Part shown: positions 9,679 to 17,127 of the stretch, piece after piece
Layout of the letters: every line of letters begins with the position of its first letter
Position numbering within the stretch: the stretch's first letter is position 1
Translations under genes and position numbers: made by a program
Notes under the pieces: generated by a model
Database searches by the model: none
What the model was told of the DNA's origin: nothing
Seen by the model: the letters and a program-made list of their open reading frames with translations, nothing else
Source: Rhodococcus rhodnii
Lineage (GTDB): Bacteria; Actinomycetota; Actinomycetes; Mycobacteriales; Pseudonocardiaceae
DNA length: 64,000 bases
Assembly (NCBI GenBank): GCA_000720375.1
Contig: JOAA01000002.1
Coordinates: 434,001-498,000 of the forward strand
Reading direction: 5' to 3'

Positions 9679-11864
9679 TAGGACAGTTTCGCGGCCACTT
9701 CGGCCGCTTTCGGGTGACGCAGGTAGTCCAAAATGGCCTTGGCCGCCGTCCATGACTCGGCCGCGCCGGCCCAGTCCTGTTCGGCCTGCTGGACGTCACC
9801 GAGATTGTTGAGGGACAAGGCTTCGAAGTAAGAACTCCCGAGTTCGCTGAACCCGGCAATAGCCTGCCGGTAGTGCTCGGCTGCCCGGCCGAGTGAACCG
9901 ATCCGGCGGTAGATGAAGCCTAGGCTGTCGCGTACGGCGGCCTGCATGTGCTTGTCCCGCAACTGATCGGCGATCCGCAGCGCCTGCTCGCACAAGCCGA
10001 GCGCGGCCTGGTGATCGCCGAGGTGGGCGGTCGTCCACCCGAGACCGTTGAGGCTGCTTGCCTCACCGAGCCGGTGGTTGCTCCACCGGAACAACGCGAG
10101 GGCTTGGCGGTGGTGCGCCATCGCCCTTTCGTAGTCGGTCTTCTCGTGGTACGTCCATGCCAAATGCCGGTGTGCCAAGGCTTCACCGGTGCGGTCGCCG
10201 AGCTGTCCGTACAGCTCGATCGCGTGTTCGGCGTGGTGCACGGTCTCGGAGTACTCGCACAGGTTGTGATACGCCTGCGCCAGCAATCGATGCGCGTCTG
10301 CCTGCGCGGCCTGATTGCCTATCCGTTTGGCCGTGCGCAAAGCGATCCGTTGCGTGTTGACCCAGTCCTGCCAATGCCCGCGCAGGCGTAGGAAACCAGC
10401 CAGGGCACGGGGAAGCTGCCACGCGTGCTCGTCCCAGCCGTGGTCAGCGGCCAGCTGTATACAAGCCATCAACGAGTGGTGTTCGACGTCGAACCAACGC
10501 AACGTGTTCGGATAGTCGGTCAGCTCCAACGGCCGCGCGCCGTGCACCGGCGGGTCGGTGGGCAGCGCGGATTGATTGCTGTAGAGCTGTTTGTCGCCGG
10601 ATAACGCCGTGTGCAGATAGTGGTCGAGCACGCGGCCGACAGCGTCCCGTGTGGACTCTTCCTGCGCCGCCTGCTCAGTGGCGTAAACCCGGAGCAGGTC
10701 GTGGAATCCGAACCGGCCGGGACGCAGCTCGCTGAGCAGGTGTGCGCGGACGAGCTCGGTGAGATCACGCCTGGCTTGTCCGACAGTGGTTCCGGCGAGC
10801 GCCGCGGCGCAGCTGGCGCTGATGTCCGGACCGGGAAACATGCCCAGTAGCCGGAACATTCGGGCAGCGGTGGGCGAAAGCCGTTCACACGACCACGAGA
10901 ACACGGTTCGCAGATCAAGGGTCTCGCCGAGATCGAGTCCGTCGAGCCGGGTGTCGGTCAGCTCGTCGACCAAGCTCTGCAGCGGTGTCTGGAAACCCTT
11001 GTTGACCCGGGACGCCACGATGCTCAACGCGAGCGGAAGCCCCGCGGACAACTTGGCCAGTTCGGTCGCGGCCCGTGGCTCGGCCGTGACGGCGTCTTCG
11101 CCGAGGCGCATCGCCAGCAGTTCGCGACTCGTGCCCACATCGAACAGTTCGAGCGTGCGACGTTGTGCGCCCTCAAGGGCAACCAAACGGTCCAGCCGGT
11201 CTCGGCTCGTGATGATCACGGCACAGCTGGAACTCCCAGGCAGCAACGATTGCACGTGGTCGCTGTCCCGGACGTTGTCAAGGACGACAAGAATCTGCTT
11301 GTCCGCCAACAAACTGCGGAACATCGCGGCCCGTTCGTCCTCTTCGGCCGGAATGGCCTGCGGTGCGACCCCCATGTCCTGCAGGAAACCGCGCAGCACG
11401 CGACTGGCCTCCAACGGCGGCTGCGCACCAAAACCCCGCATGGCCGCGTACAACTGGCCATCGGGGAAGCGATGTTGAATCCGGTGCGCCCAATGCAAGG
11501 CCAACGTGGTCTTGCCCACGCCGGCGGTGCCGGAGAGCACGGCGATCGTCATCCGATCGCTGTCCAGCATGTCGTCGAGGGCCTGGATGTCGCCGGCACG
11601 ATCGACGATGCGCGGATCATGCGCGGGCAGCTGCCTCGGCGCAGGTCGTTGCGTGGAGCGCGGAATCGACGGCGGAATCAGTTGGGCCAGCGTGGTACCG
11701 AGCTCCGCGTCACACCGTTTGGCAAGCTCGATGGAAGCCGGGCGCAACCCGTTCTCGATCTTGCTGAGATAACCGGTGTTGTAGTGCACGCGAGCCGACA
11801 GTTCGCGCAGCGACCAGCCGGCGGCCTGCCTGGCCTCCCGCAGTCGCTTGCCGAACGCGGACAC
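9678..11864 (-). CDS. XRE-NB-ARC-TPR regulator
   Basis: A 728-residue STAND-type regulator. It has an N-terminal Cro/C1 HTH (residues 5-60, SLRELSARVHYNTGYLSKIE) and an NB-ARC NTPase (Walker A SGTAGVGKTT near 111, LVVLDNV near 195, RDRLD sensor near 228). A winged-helix segment and about seven TPR units run to the C-terminus (NTQRIALRTAKRIG onwards). I chose the GTG at 11864 because AGGAGG lies 6 bases upstream; an in-frame ATG at 11915 has no such site and would overlap the upstream palindrome. These proteins switch on ATP and ligand binding. No SARP domain is present. Target genes are unknown; the palindrome at 11889-11909 may be autoregulatory. Confidence 0.88.
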   Translation of the reverse strand: MSAFGKRLREARQAAGWSLRELSARVHYNTGYLSKIENGLRPASIELAKRCDAELGTTLAQLIPPSIPRSTQRPAPRQLPAHDPRIVDRAGDIQALDDMLDSDRMTIAVLSGTAGVGKTTLALHWAHRIQHRFPDGQLYAAMRGFGAQPPLEASRVLRGFLQDMGVAPQAIPAEEDERAAMFRSLLADKQILVVLDNVRDSDHVQSLLPGSSSCAVIITSRDRLDRLVALEGAQRRTLELFDVGTSRELLAMRLGEDAVTAEPRAATELAKLSAGLPLALSIVASRVNKGFQTPLQSLVDELTDTRLDGLDLGETLDLRTVFSWSCERLSPTAARMFRLLGMFPGPDISASCAAALAGTTVGQARRDLTELVRAHLLSELRPGRFGFHDLLRVYATEQAAQEESTRDAVGRVLDHYLHTALSGDKQLYSNQSALPTDPPVHGARPLELTDYPNTLRWFDVEHHSLMACIQLAADHGWDEHAWQLPRALAGFLRLRGHWQDWVNTQRIALRTAKRIGNQAAQADAHRLLAQAYHNLCEYSETVHHAEHAIELYGQLGDRTGEALAHRHLAWTYHEKTDYERAMAHHRQALALFRWSNHRLGEASSLNGLGWTTAHLGDHQAALGLCEQALRIADQLRDKHMQAAVRDSLGFIYRRIGSLGRAAEHYRQAIAGFSELGSSYFEALSLNNLGDVQQAEQDWAGAAESWTAAKAILDYLRHPKAAEVAAKLS

Positions 11865-11888
11865 AAGCTCCTCCTGTTGTCGACACTC

Positions 11889-11909
11889 GTTGCCTACTGA
11901 TGAGGCAAC
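11889..11909. promoter_or_regulatory. inverted repeat upstream of NB-ARC regulator
   Basis: GTTGCCT and AGGCAAC are perfect 7-base arms around a 7-base spacer, 25 bases upstream of the chosen GTG start. A 10-base palindrome ACTCGCGAGT follows at 11918-11927, and CAACTA/TAGTTG arms lie at 11913-11918 and 11945-11950. The cluster looks like a regulator-bound promoter region; the binding protein is inferred to be the XRE regulator itself. Confidence 0.5.
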
Positions 11910-11973
11910 AGTCAACTACTCGCGAGTCGGTAGTCGCTCGGCGATAGTTGAAAGCACAAGCGTGCCAACCGGC

Positions 11974-11999
11974 TAGTCCTACCGGCAACGGTAGGACTA
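11974..11999. other. 11-bp hairpin with GCAA tetraloop
   Basis: TAGTCCTACCG and CGGTAGGACTA are perfect complements separated by GCAA, a GNRA-class tetraloop, so a transcript from either strand could form a stable RNA hairpin. It lies 110 bases upstream of the NB-ARC regulator start, with no gene on the other side for 270 bases. Confidence 0.7.
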
Positions 12000-12263
12000 C
12001 CCACGCCGGACGTGCTCGCATGGCACGGCCCGACCTCGCCCGACGGCTGCGAGGCGGCCGGCGGCATCGCGGTGTCCCCAGCACCAGCCGCCAGCAGCGG
12101 GAGGGGCCTGGTCAGTTTCACCCCCAAACTGGCCATGTCCCTCCCCACCTTCGTCGCCGCGCTCCCATTCTGGTCACTGGCTCCGGGAGCCCTCCCAGAC
12201 TAAGCCTGCTATGGATAGGGCACTGTCCGATCTCTAAGCGCCCCAACAAGTTTCAGCTGGTCA
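12000..12263. other. gene-poor spacer
   Basis: I see no convincing gene here. The open frames have arginine-rich or low-complexity translations and no ribosome site. A small GGCTC/GAGCC hairpin sits near 12179-12191. The stretch separates the NB-ARC regulator promoter from the palindrome at 12264. Confidence 0.5.
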
Positions 12264-12287
12264 ACTGTGCTCAAGCTTGAGCACAGT
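12264..12287. promoter_or_regulatory. perfect 24-bp palindrome
   Basis: ACTGTGCTCAAG followed directly by its reverse complement CTTGAGCACAGT gives a 24-bp perfect palindrome with no spacer. This is typical of a homodimeric repressor operator. It sits at the start of the small open frame 12277-12618. The binding protein cannot be named. Confidence 0.75.
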
Positions 12288-12618
12288 CGCCGGGTGTTCG
12301 TTGCCCTTTGGGGACGAGTTACCCGGTGGTGTGAGGGTTCTGCTGGACGCGATATCCGTCGAATCTGGGCTCGACGGCACCGTGACCGTCCCGTGCGGCG
12401 GCTTGATTGTTTGGCTCCAAGGGCCCGCGCATATCGCGGAAAACCTTAGAGAGTCGGGTTGTTGCGAGTTCGGGTGGCATCCGACCGGGAACCAGCCTGC
12501 GGTGCGCGACGGCGCGGTGCAGGTGATCAAGCGCTGGTCGCGCTGCCCACCCCGCCACGACCTTTGCCCAACCTATCGAGTTGCGATAGATTCTCATCGT
12601 GACTCGATAGGAAGGTAG
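12277..12618 (+). CDS. possible small hypothetical protein
   Basis: An open frame of up to 113 residues with a protein-like middle (VRVLLDAISVESGLDGTVTV, CCEFGWHPTGNQP). No family is recognised. The TTG at 12277 lies inside the 24-bp palindrome and has no ribosome site; a GTG at 12331 is an alternative start. Its end overlaps the promoter region of the DUF2975 gene, and third-position GC is only moderate. It may be a short regulated gene or a non-coding frame. Confidence 0.35.
   Translation: MSTVAGCSLPFGDELPGGVRVLLDAISVESGLDGTVTVPCGGLIVWLQGPAHIAENLRESGCCEFGWHPTGNQPAVRDGAVQVIKRWSRCPPRHDLCPTYRVAIDSHRDSIGR
12572..12611. promoter_or_regulatory. operator-like repeats before DUF2975-XRE operon
   Basis: CCTATCGAGT (12572-12581) and ACTCGATAGG (12602-12611) are perfect 10-base arms. 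A third CGATAG copy at 12584-12589 also pairs with the first CTATCG. The block ends 10 bases before the DUF2975 ATG, so a bound protein would block the ribosome site or promoter. The XRE protein encoded in the same operon is the obvious candidate ligand (inference). Confidence 0.55.
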
Positions 12619-12621
12619 GTC

Positions 12622-13113
12622 ATGGGGAAACTAACGATGCATGCGCTGCGCGCCGTGCTGGTGTTGGTGCTCGCCGGCACCGTGGTCGTACAGGCGTTGA
12701 TGGTGTGGGCGTTGGTCAGCGGGAGCGACCCAGAGGACGGGTCGCTCCCGCTGACTCCGCTGCGCCTGATCACGATCCTGGGCATTGGGACGGTCCAGGT
12801 CATCGGGGTCTGCGTATGGCGGCTGGTGACGATGGTTCGACGCGGCACCGTGTTCTCCCACGCCGCCTTCCGCTACGTGGACATCATCATCGGCGCGATC
12901 GTGGCGGCTGCCCTCGTATGGTTCGCGGTCACGGCCATCAACGCGCCGGGCCAGCGGGATGACCCAGGCGTCACCCTCATCATGGGCGGGATCGGCGTCG
13001 CCATTCTGGGAGTCGCGCTCATCGTGCTCGTACTCCGGATGCTGCTCGCCCAGGCCGTCGCACGCGACGTCGAAGCGTCGCGGATGCGAGCCGAGTTGGA
13101 CGCGGTGATCTGA
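12622..13113 (+). CDS. DUF2975 membrane protein
   Basis: A 163-residue integral membrane protein with four hydrophobic segments (about 8-30, 47-68, 86-107, 122-145). It matches the DUF2975 family by layout and by its partner: such genes are usually followed by a small XRE regulator, as here. GGAAGGTAGGT lies just upstream of the ATG. The stop overlaps the next start as TGATG, so the pair is translationally coupled. Its function is unknown. Confidence 0.8.
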   Translation: MGKLTMHALRAVLVLVLAGTVVVQALMVWALVSGSDPEDGSLPLTPLRLITILGIGTVQVIGVCVWRLVTMVRRGTVFSHAAFRYVDIIIGAIVAAALVWFAVTAINAPGQRDDPGVTLIMGGIGVAILGVALIVLVLRMLLAQAVARDVEASRMRAELDAVI

Positions 13114-13334
13114 TGCCAATCGCCGTCGACATCGACGTGATGCTGGCAAAACGGAAGATGTCCGTGGGCGAGCTCGCAGACCGCGTCGGGATCACGCCGG
13201 CCAACCTCGCGGTACTCAAGAACGGCCGCGCCAAGGCGGTGCGCTTCGCGACCCTTTCCGCGCTCTGCGAGGTGCTCAGGTGCCAGCCGGGCGACCTGCT
13301 GCGCTGGGAGGCCGAGGACGCCGCCCGCGTATGA
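13113..13334 (+). CDS. small XRE regulator paired with DUF2975
   Basis: A 73-residue protein consisting of one Cro/C1-type HTH (SVGELADRVGITPANLAVLK, residues 17-36, then RFATLSALCEVLRCQPGDLL). It resembles the YozG/YdaS-like single-domain regulators that travel with DUF2975 proteins. It probably represses its own operon through the repeats at 12572-12611 (inference). Confidence 0.88.
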   Translation: MPIAVDIDVMLAKRKMSVGELADRVGITPANLAVLKNGRAKAVRFATLSALCEVLRCQPGDLLRWEAEDAARV

Positions 13335-13570
13335 CGGGCAAGATGCTCAGGCTGATCGGGAGCAGTGCATCGCCTCAATGAAGGGGACCGGTACTCGATG
13401 CCGTCCGTCGCGATGGCGAGCACAGCTCGAAGGCGGGCTGATAGAGGGTCTGGCTGCGCATGTTCACCGTGTTGCGTGTGGACCGCACATGCTCAGGCTG
13501 GGTGGAAGTTTGCTTGCCGCGCTTGGGTTTTGATAACCGTTGCAGGCGGTATGCGAATCCCGATTAGCGT
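13335..13570. other. intergenic stretch before sigma factor gene
   Basis: 236 bases without a supported gene. The last 40 bases (GATAACCGTTGCAGG onward) probably hold the promoter of the ECF sigma gene; the sequence ending at the ATG leaves little room for a leader. No repeat is evident. Confidence 0.4.
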
Positions 13571-14092
13571 ATGGACCCTTGTGCCGCAACGAAAGACGAT
13601 GTGGGTATGGGTCACGTGTTGTATCAGGAGATGGGCGTCTCGCTCATGCCGTACGCGTTGCGGTTGACCGGTTACGACCGGCAGTGGGCTGAGGACGTTG
13701 TGCAGGAAACCCTGATCAGGGCGTGGCGCAACGCGAGCAGACTCGACCCGAGACCGAACCTGCTACGCGCATGGATGTGCACGGTCGCGCGGCGTGTTGT
13801 CATCGACGACCGGCGGAGCAGGCAGGCGCGTCCTTACGAGGTCGAAGAAGCGCACGAGGACTACGTCAGTGTCCCGGATCCTGCTGACCAAACGGTTTCG
13901 GCCATGGTTGTGCATCGTGCTCTGGACAAGTTGCCTGAGGCGCAACGGCAGGTGATTCAGGAGACCTACTTGCGTGGCCGCACTGTCAACGAGGTGGCCG
14001 ACATGCTGGGCGTTCCGCCTGGCACGGTGAAGTCCCGGATGTACCACGGGGTGCGGGCGCTGCGGCGTTCGCTCAGCGACCGGACGATGTGA
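13571..14092 (+). CDS. ECF sigma factor (SigL-like)
   Basis: A 173-residue extracytoplasmic-function sigma factor. Region 2 (MPYALRLTGYDRQWAEDVVQ, TLIRAWRNA) and region 4 (LPEAQRQVIQETYLRGRTVN, EVADMLGVPPGTVKSRMYHG) are complete. It directs RNA polymerase to stress or envelope promoters. No anti-sigma gene follows: the next gene is convergent and overlaps the last 20 bases. ATGs or a GTG up to 13 codons downstream are alternative starts, because the first residues precede the conserved helix. Confidence 0.88.
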   Translation: MDPCAATKDDVGMGHVLYQEMGVSLMPYALRLTGYDRQWAEDVVQETLIRAWRNASRLDPRPNLLRAWMCTVARRVVIDDRRSRQARPYEVEEAHEDYVSVPDPADQTVSAMVVHRALDKLPEAQRQVIQETYLRGRTVNEVADMLGVPPGTVKSRMYHGVRALRRSLSDRTM

Positions 14093-15305
14093 ACAGAAAT
14101 CCGCGCACCCGGTGCACCCGAGCCTCGGCGAGCGCGGCGGAAACCACACTTGAGTTCCGGAACGCGTGCGCCACGGCGACCCACCAGGCGTATTCACTGT
14201 CCAAACCGGAGCCATCCTGTGTCGCTTCCGGACCCGGCGCGCCTGATCCTCTCCGGCGGGAGTGGTTGATCGCGGCTTTCAGCTGTGCCGCTTCCACCGT
14301 CGCGTCCAGGTCCACTCCGGAAAGTCCACGCATGCTGCCTATTCGTTCCGCCGCCGCTCGGACGTCCGGATCGAAGCGAGGCGCCAGCGTCCATCTCCAC
14401 TCGCTCAGTTCCAGCAACTGCCTGCGCACCCGGTGGTGCGGGCAGAACCGCTTTCCCCTTGCCACGAAGACGACTTCTGGGTTGACGAACCGCAGTGACC
14501 GGTGCAACGGGCGCAACAACACGAACACCTGCCAGCGTTCCATTGCCAGCCCCACCCTCGGTTTGAGGCGTTCGATGCCTGGCAACGCCGCCGCCATCGC
14601 GCCAGGGATGAACCCGAATGCCGAAGCCGCGCGTGCCGTCGGGGAGACCCAGTCCAGTGAATGCCAGTCGAACCAGGCCGCGAACAGGCCGACGTACGTA
14701 CCGAGCAGGTGCAGCATCGCGAACGCGACCGAGATCTGCAGACACCGCAACACCCGGCGCAGCCACGGGAACTCCGCGATCGCCGGGTCCTTCGCCGCCT
14801 GGCCGCAGCCACGTGTCGACGCGGCCGTGGCGATCGTCGTGGGGATCAGGTAGACGAGCACGAACGCCGAAACCGTTGGCTGGTCGGCGTACTTGCTGAT
14901 GAAGTCCACCTCGTGGCTGCCGGGGAACGACGAGACGGCGAACAGCACCACCATCACGGCGACGATCCCGAAGAAGATCTTGCTGAACCGCCACACCAGT
15001 TCACACGCCCGGGTCAGCGGGTAACGCCAGTACGTCACCAGTGACAACGCTCCGCACGCGAAACCCGCTTCCATGCAGGCTTCCAGCAGCGTGGAGAAGC
15101 TGTCGATGCCGACGAACTCGTCGAACCAGATGGCGAACGTCGGCGCCGACATGATCGCTGTGCCGACGGCATAAGCCAAAGTGATGGTCAACGCCCATGA
15201 GCGGGCGTGACCGCCATGGCGATAGAGTCGAAAAGCCTTGTAGGACAAGGCAAGGCCGCCGACGAGGGCGCCGATGAGAAAGATGACGTCAAATGTAGAC
15301 GTCAT
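14073..15305 (-). CDS. multi-TM protein, MAB_1171c-type
   Basis: A 410-residue protein with seven predicted membrane helices in the first 245 residues, then a soluble basic C-terminal half with a CPHH element (KRFCPHHRVRRQ near 285). This layout matches actinobacterial MAB_1171c-family proteins, usually labelled putative transporters but of unknown function. Such genes are commonly encoded after an XRE regulator and an ImmA-like peptidase, as here; the start overlaps the peptidase gene by 17 bases. Coupling to the peptidase signal is inference. Confidence 0.75.
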   Translation of the reverse strand: MTSTFDVIFLIGALVGGLALSYKAFRLYRHGGHARSWALTITLAYAVGTAIMSAPTFAIWFDEFVGIDSFSTLLEACMEAGFACGALSLVTYWRYPLTRACELVWRFSKIFFGIVAVMVVLFAVSSFPGSHEVDFISKYADQPTVSAFVLVYLIPTTIATAASTRGCGQAAKDPAIAEFPWLRRVLRCLQISVAFAMLHLLGTYVGLFAAWFDWHSLDWVSPTARAASAFGFIPGAMAAALPGIERLKPRVGLAMERWQVFVLLRPLHRSLRFVNPEVVFVARGKRFCPHHRVRRQLLELSEWRWTLAPRFDPDVRAAAERIGSMRGLSGVDLDATVEAAQLKAAINHSRRRGSGAPGPEATQDGSGLDSEYAWWVAVAHAFRNSSVVSAALAEARVHRVRGFLFTSSGR

Positions 15306-15834
15306 GGGCGGCCTCGTGGTCGGTCTGGAACGACGAGACGATTCGCCGCACGTGGCCTGGCATGCCCGGGTCGCCGAACGACCGCTGATCGGTGATGGCG
15401 TCGAGCAGCTCGTCCGCGAGCTCTTCGGCGGCGCGTTCTTCGTGGTCGTCGAAAGCAGTACGGCCGGCCACGTACCGCGCCATGTCAGGCAGCAGGTTCG
15501 GGGCCAGCCGTCGCAGACTTTCCGATTTGGTCAGGGTGACCGGCTGATGGCCGAGCATCAGGTGGGCGAACTCGTGCAGCAGGATCTGCAGCCGGTGGTA
15601 CCAGCGTGGCGAGTCCGCGCAGATCACCAGGTAGTTGCCGTTGGCAAGCAGCGCGGAGACTCCGGTCAGCCGTGCGTCCGGCAGCGGTGCGAAGCGGACT
15701 TCCACGTGTTTGCCGAGGTGCTGGCCCATCAGCTCGCACACCCGCCGGGCGGCCTCCTGGTAGGTGGCCGTCGGCGCGAGTCTGAGCTCACCGATGACAC
15801 GATTGACCAGCGCACGGCGGGTGCGTCTGTTCAT
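15289..15834 (-). CDS. ImmA/IrrE-type metallopeptidase
   Basis: A 181-residue protein with the zinc-peptidase motif HEFAH (within LLHEFAHLMLGH near residue 87) and a downstream glutamate-rich helix (HEERAAEELADELL near 132) giving the third ligand. ImmA/IrrE enzymes cleave a partner repressor. The partner here is most likely the XRE protein encoded immediately upstream: ATG and TGA overlap at 15831-15834. The enzyme lacks a transmembrane segment and should be cytoplasmic. Confidence 0.85.
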   Translation of the reverse strand: MNRRTRRALVNRVIGELRLAPTATYQEAARRVCELMGQHLGKHVEVRFAPLPDARLTGVSALLANGNYLVICADSPRWYHRLQILLHEFAHLMLGHQPVTLTKSESLRRLAPNLLPDMARYVAGRTAFDDHEERAAEELADELLDAITDQRSFGDPGMPGHVRRIVSSFQTDHEAAHDVYI

Positions 15835-16532
15835 CTTGACTCCTGGTCCCGCCGGATGAACCAGCCCTCGTACTTCCCGGGCTCGAGCGCATCGGCGATC
15901 GCCTGGATGGTAGCCCGTCGGGTCTGCTGGGACAGCTCCGGAACCTTGCCGGCGAGCCGAGTCACGAACTCGACCACCCCAAGCTCCCGTAGTTGCACCA
16001 GGTCAGCGCGTTCGCTGTCGACCCAGCGAGCCAGCCTGTCGTCAAAGAAATACGCAGGAGGCACGTCGAAGTGTTCAGCCAATCCCAAAATGTGTTTCAA
16101 CCGGGGATTGTCGCTAACACCGTTAAGTAATTCCCGGATGTAGCTGGCCGAGATCGACCCGAACCGGCCATTCGAGCTGATGGCGGCGGCTACGTCCTCT
16201 GGTGACACCGTTCCGTGCGCGGTGTCGAACAGTGTTTTCAAAGCTTCGTGACGCCAGTGCGGCGCCTCCCCCTCGGCCAGTTCGCGGCGTCCGCCGACGA
16301 AGTAGGCCGGGTGCACGCTCAGGGCCCCTGCCAGGTCCTCGATGGCCTGGCGGGTCGGATTGTCCTTCTGGCCCTTGCGCAGTTGCGCGATGTACGCGTG
16401 ACCGATGTCCCCTCCGCGGTCCCTGATCGCCGCGGCTAGTTCCACATTGCTCAGTCGCCTGCGCCTAGCTGGTGGATGGCGGCATAGGTCATCGAGGACC
16501 GCGGCGAACAGACCCTCCCCGACACGGGTCAT
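15831..16532 (-). CDS. XRE regulator with two HTH modules
   Basis: A 233-residue regulator containing two Cro/C1-like units. One lies near residues 25-75 (LSNVELAAAIRDRGGDIGHA, then QLRKGQKDNPTRQAIEDLA), the other near 105-160 (VSPEDVAAAISSNGRFGSIS, then RLKHILGLAEHFDVPPAYFF). I start it at the ATG at 16532 because GGAGGGGG stands 3-10 bases upstream; an in-frame ATG at 16580 has no such site. It heads the three-gene XRE-peptidase-membrane operon and is the likely substrate of the peptidase. Confidence 0.85.
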   Translation of the reverse strand: MTRVGEGLFAAVLDDLCRHPPARRRRLSNVELAAAIRDRGGDIGHAYIAQLRKGQKDNPTRQAIEDLAGALSVHPAYFVGGRRELAEGEAPHWRHEALKTLFDTAHGTVSPEDVAAAISSNGRFGSISASYIRELLNGVSDNPRLKHILGLAEHFDVPPAYFFDDRLARWVDSERADLVQLRELGVVEFVTRLAGKVPELSQQTRRATIQAIADALEPGKYEGWFIRRDQESR

Positions 16533-16744
16533 ATCCCCCTCCTCACTCATTCGCGTCGACAATGTACTCGTTCGAAACACTGAGGCAAGGGTTGAACACT
16601 GTGCGTCGCACCCCTATGCTCCGGTCGGCGTATTTCTACTCCTGTTGGGGGTGATTCACCAGATCTTCCACGTGAGTTGAAGTCGTGGTGTAAGCGCCGC
16701 CGCCAGACCAGGGTGCAGGTTCGAGCTGATAGAGAGGTTCATGT

Positions 16745-17083
16745 ATGCGCGCACGGCATAGAGCGACCCGCCAGCGGTCCCGTGCGGTAAGTGGCCACCT
16801 TGATTCTCGGATGATCATGTTGACCGCGGCGGGCATCGCCACGGCGACGGTCGCCGCGACCCTGATGCACGGTCTCGCGGGCGCGGCCGAGACAAAAAAC
16901 GAGACAAATTCAGATACCACGACGATCTTGGGGCGCAACCAGGCCCCCGCCCCTGCCAGCGCCGGAGCCCCGCAGCCGGCGATCAGGCCAGCGACAACCT
17001 GGTACTCGGACTGGTCCTCATTTGGGTCAGGATCTGCGAGCGGGACGACATGCGTACCGATGACGCTCCACCTGTGGTGCTGA
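16745..17083 (+). CDS. small exported or membrane-anchored protein
   Basis: A 112-residue hypothetical. A basic N-terminus is followed by a hydrophobic segment (MIMLTAAGIATATVAATLMH, about 24-43) ending in GLAGAAE, resembling a signal peptide or anchor. A Ser/Pro/Ala-rich tail with a terminal cysteine pair (TTCVPMTLHLWC) follows. No family is recognised. It lies upstream of an XRE regulator and could be co-transcribed with it. The gene is supported mainly by its export signal and good codon bias. Confidence 0.5.
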   Translation: MRARHRATRQRSRAVSGHLDSRMIMLTAAGIATATVAATLMHGLAGAAETKNETNSDTTTILGRNQAPAPASAGAPQPAIRPATTWYSDWSSFGSGSASGTTCVPMTLHLWC

Positions 17084-17127
17084 GCAACCCTGTCCTCGGC
17101 CGCGAACAAGGAGCGGAGTTCTTGGAG

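Noticed and set aside
11948..12280. Possible gene on the plus strand upstream of the 24-bp palindrome
   Set aside because: The translation is Arg/Pro-rich with no structure, no ribosome site, and crosses several palindromes.
12264..12287. SoxR-type box
   Set aside because: CTCAAG/CTTGAG half-sites resemble it, but SoxR sites have a short central spacer and sit between -35 and -10 elements; neither is seen here.
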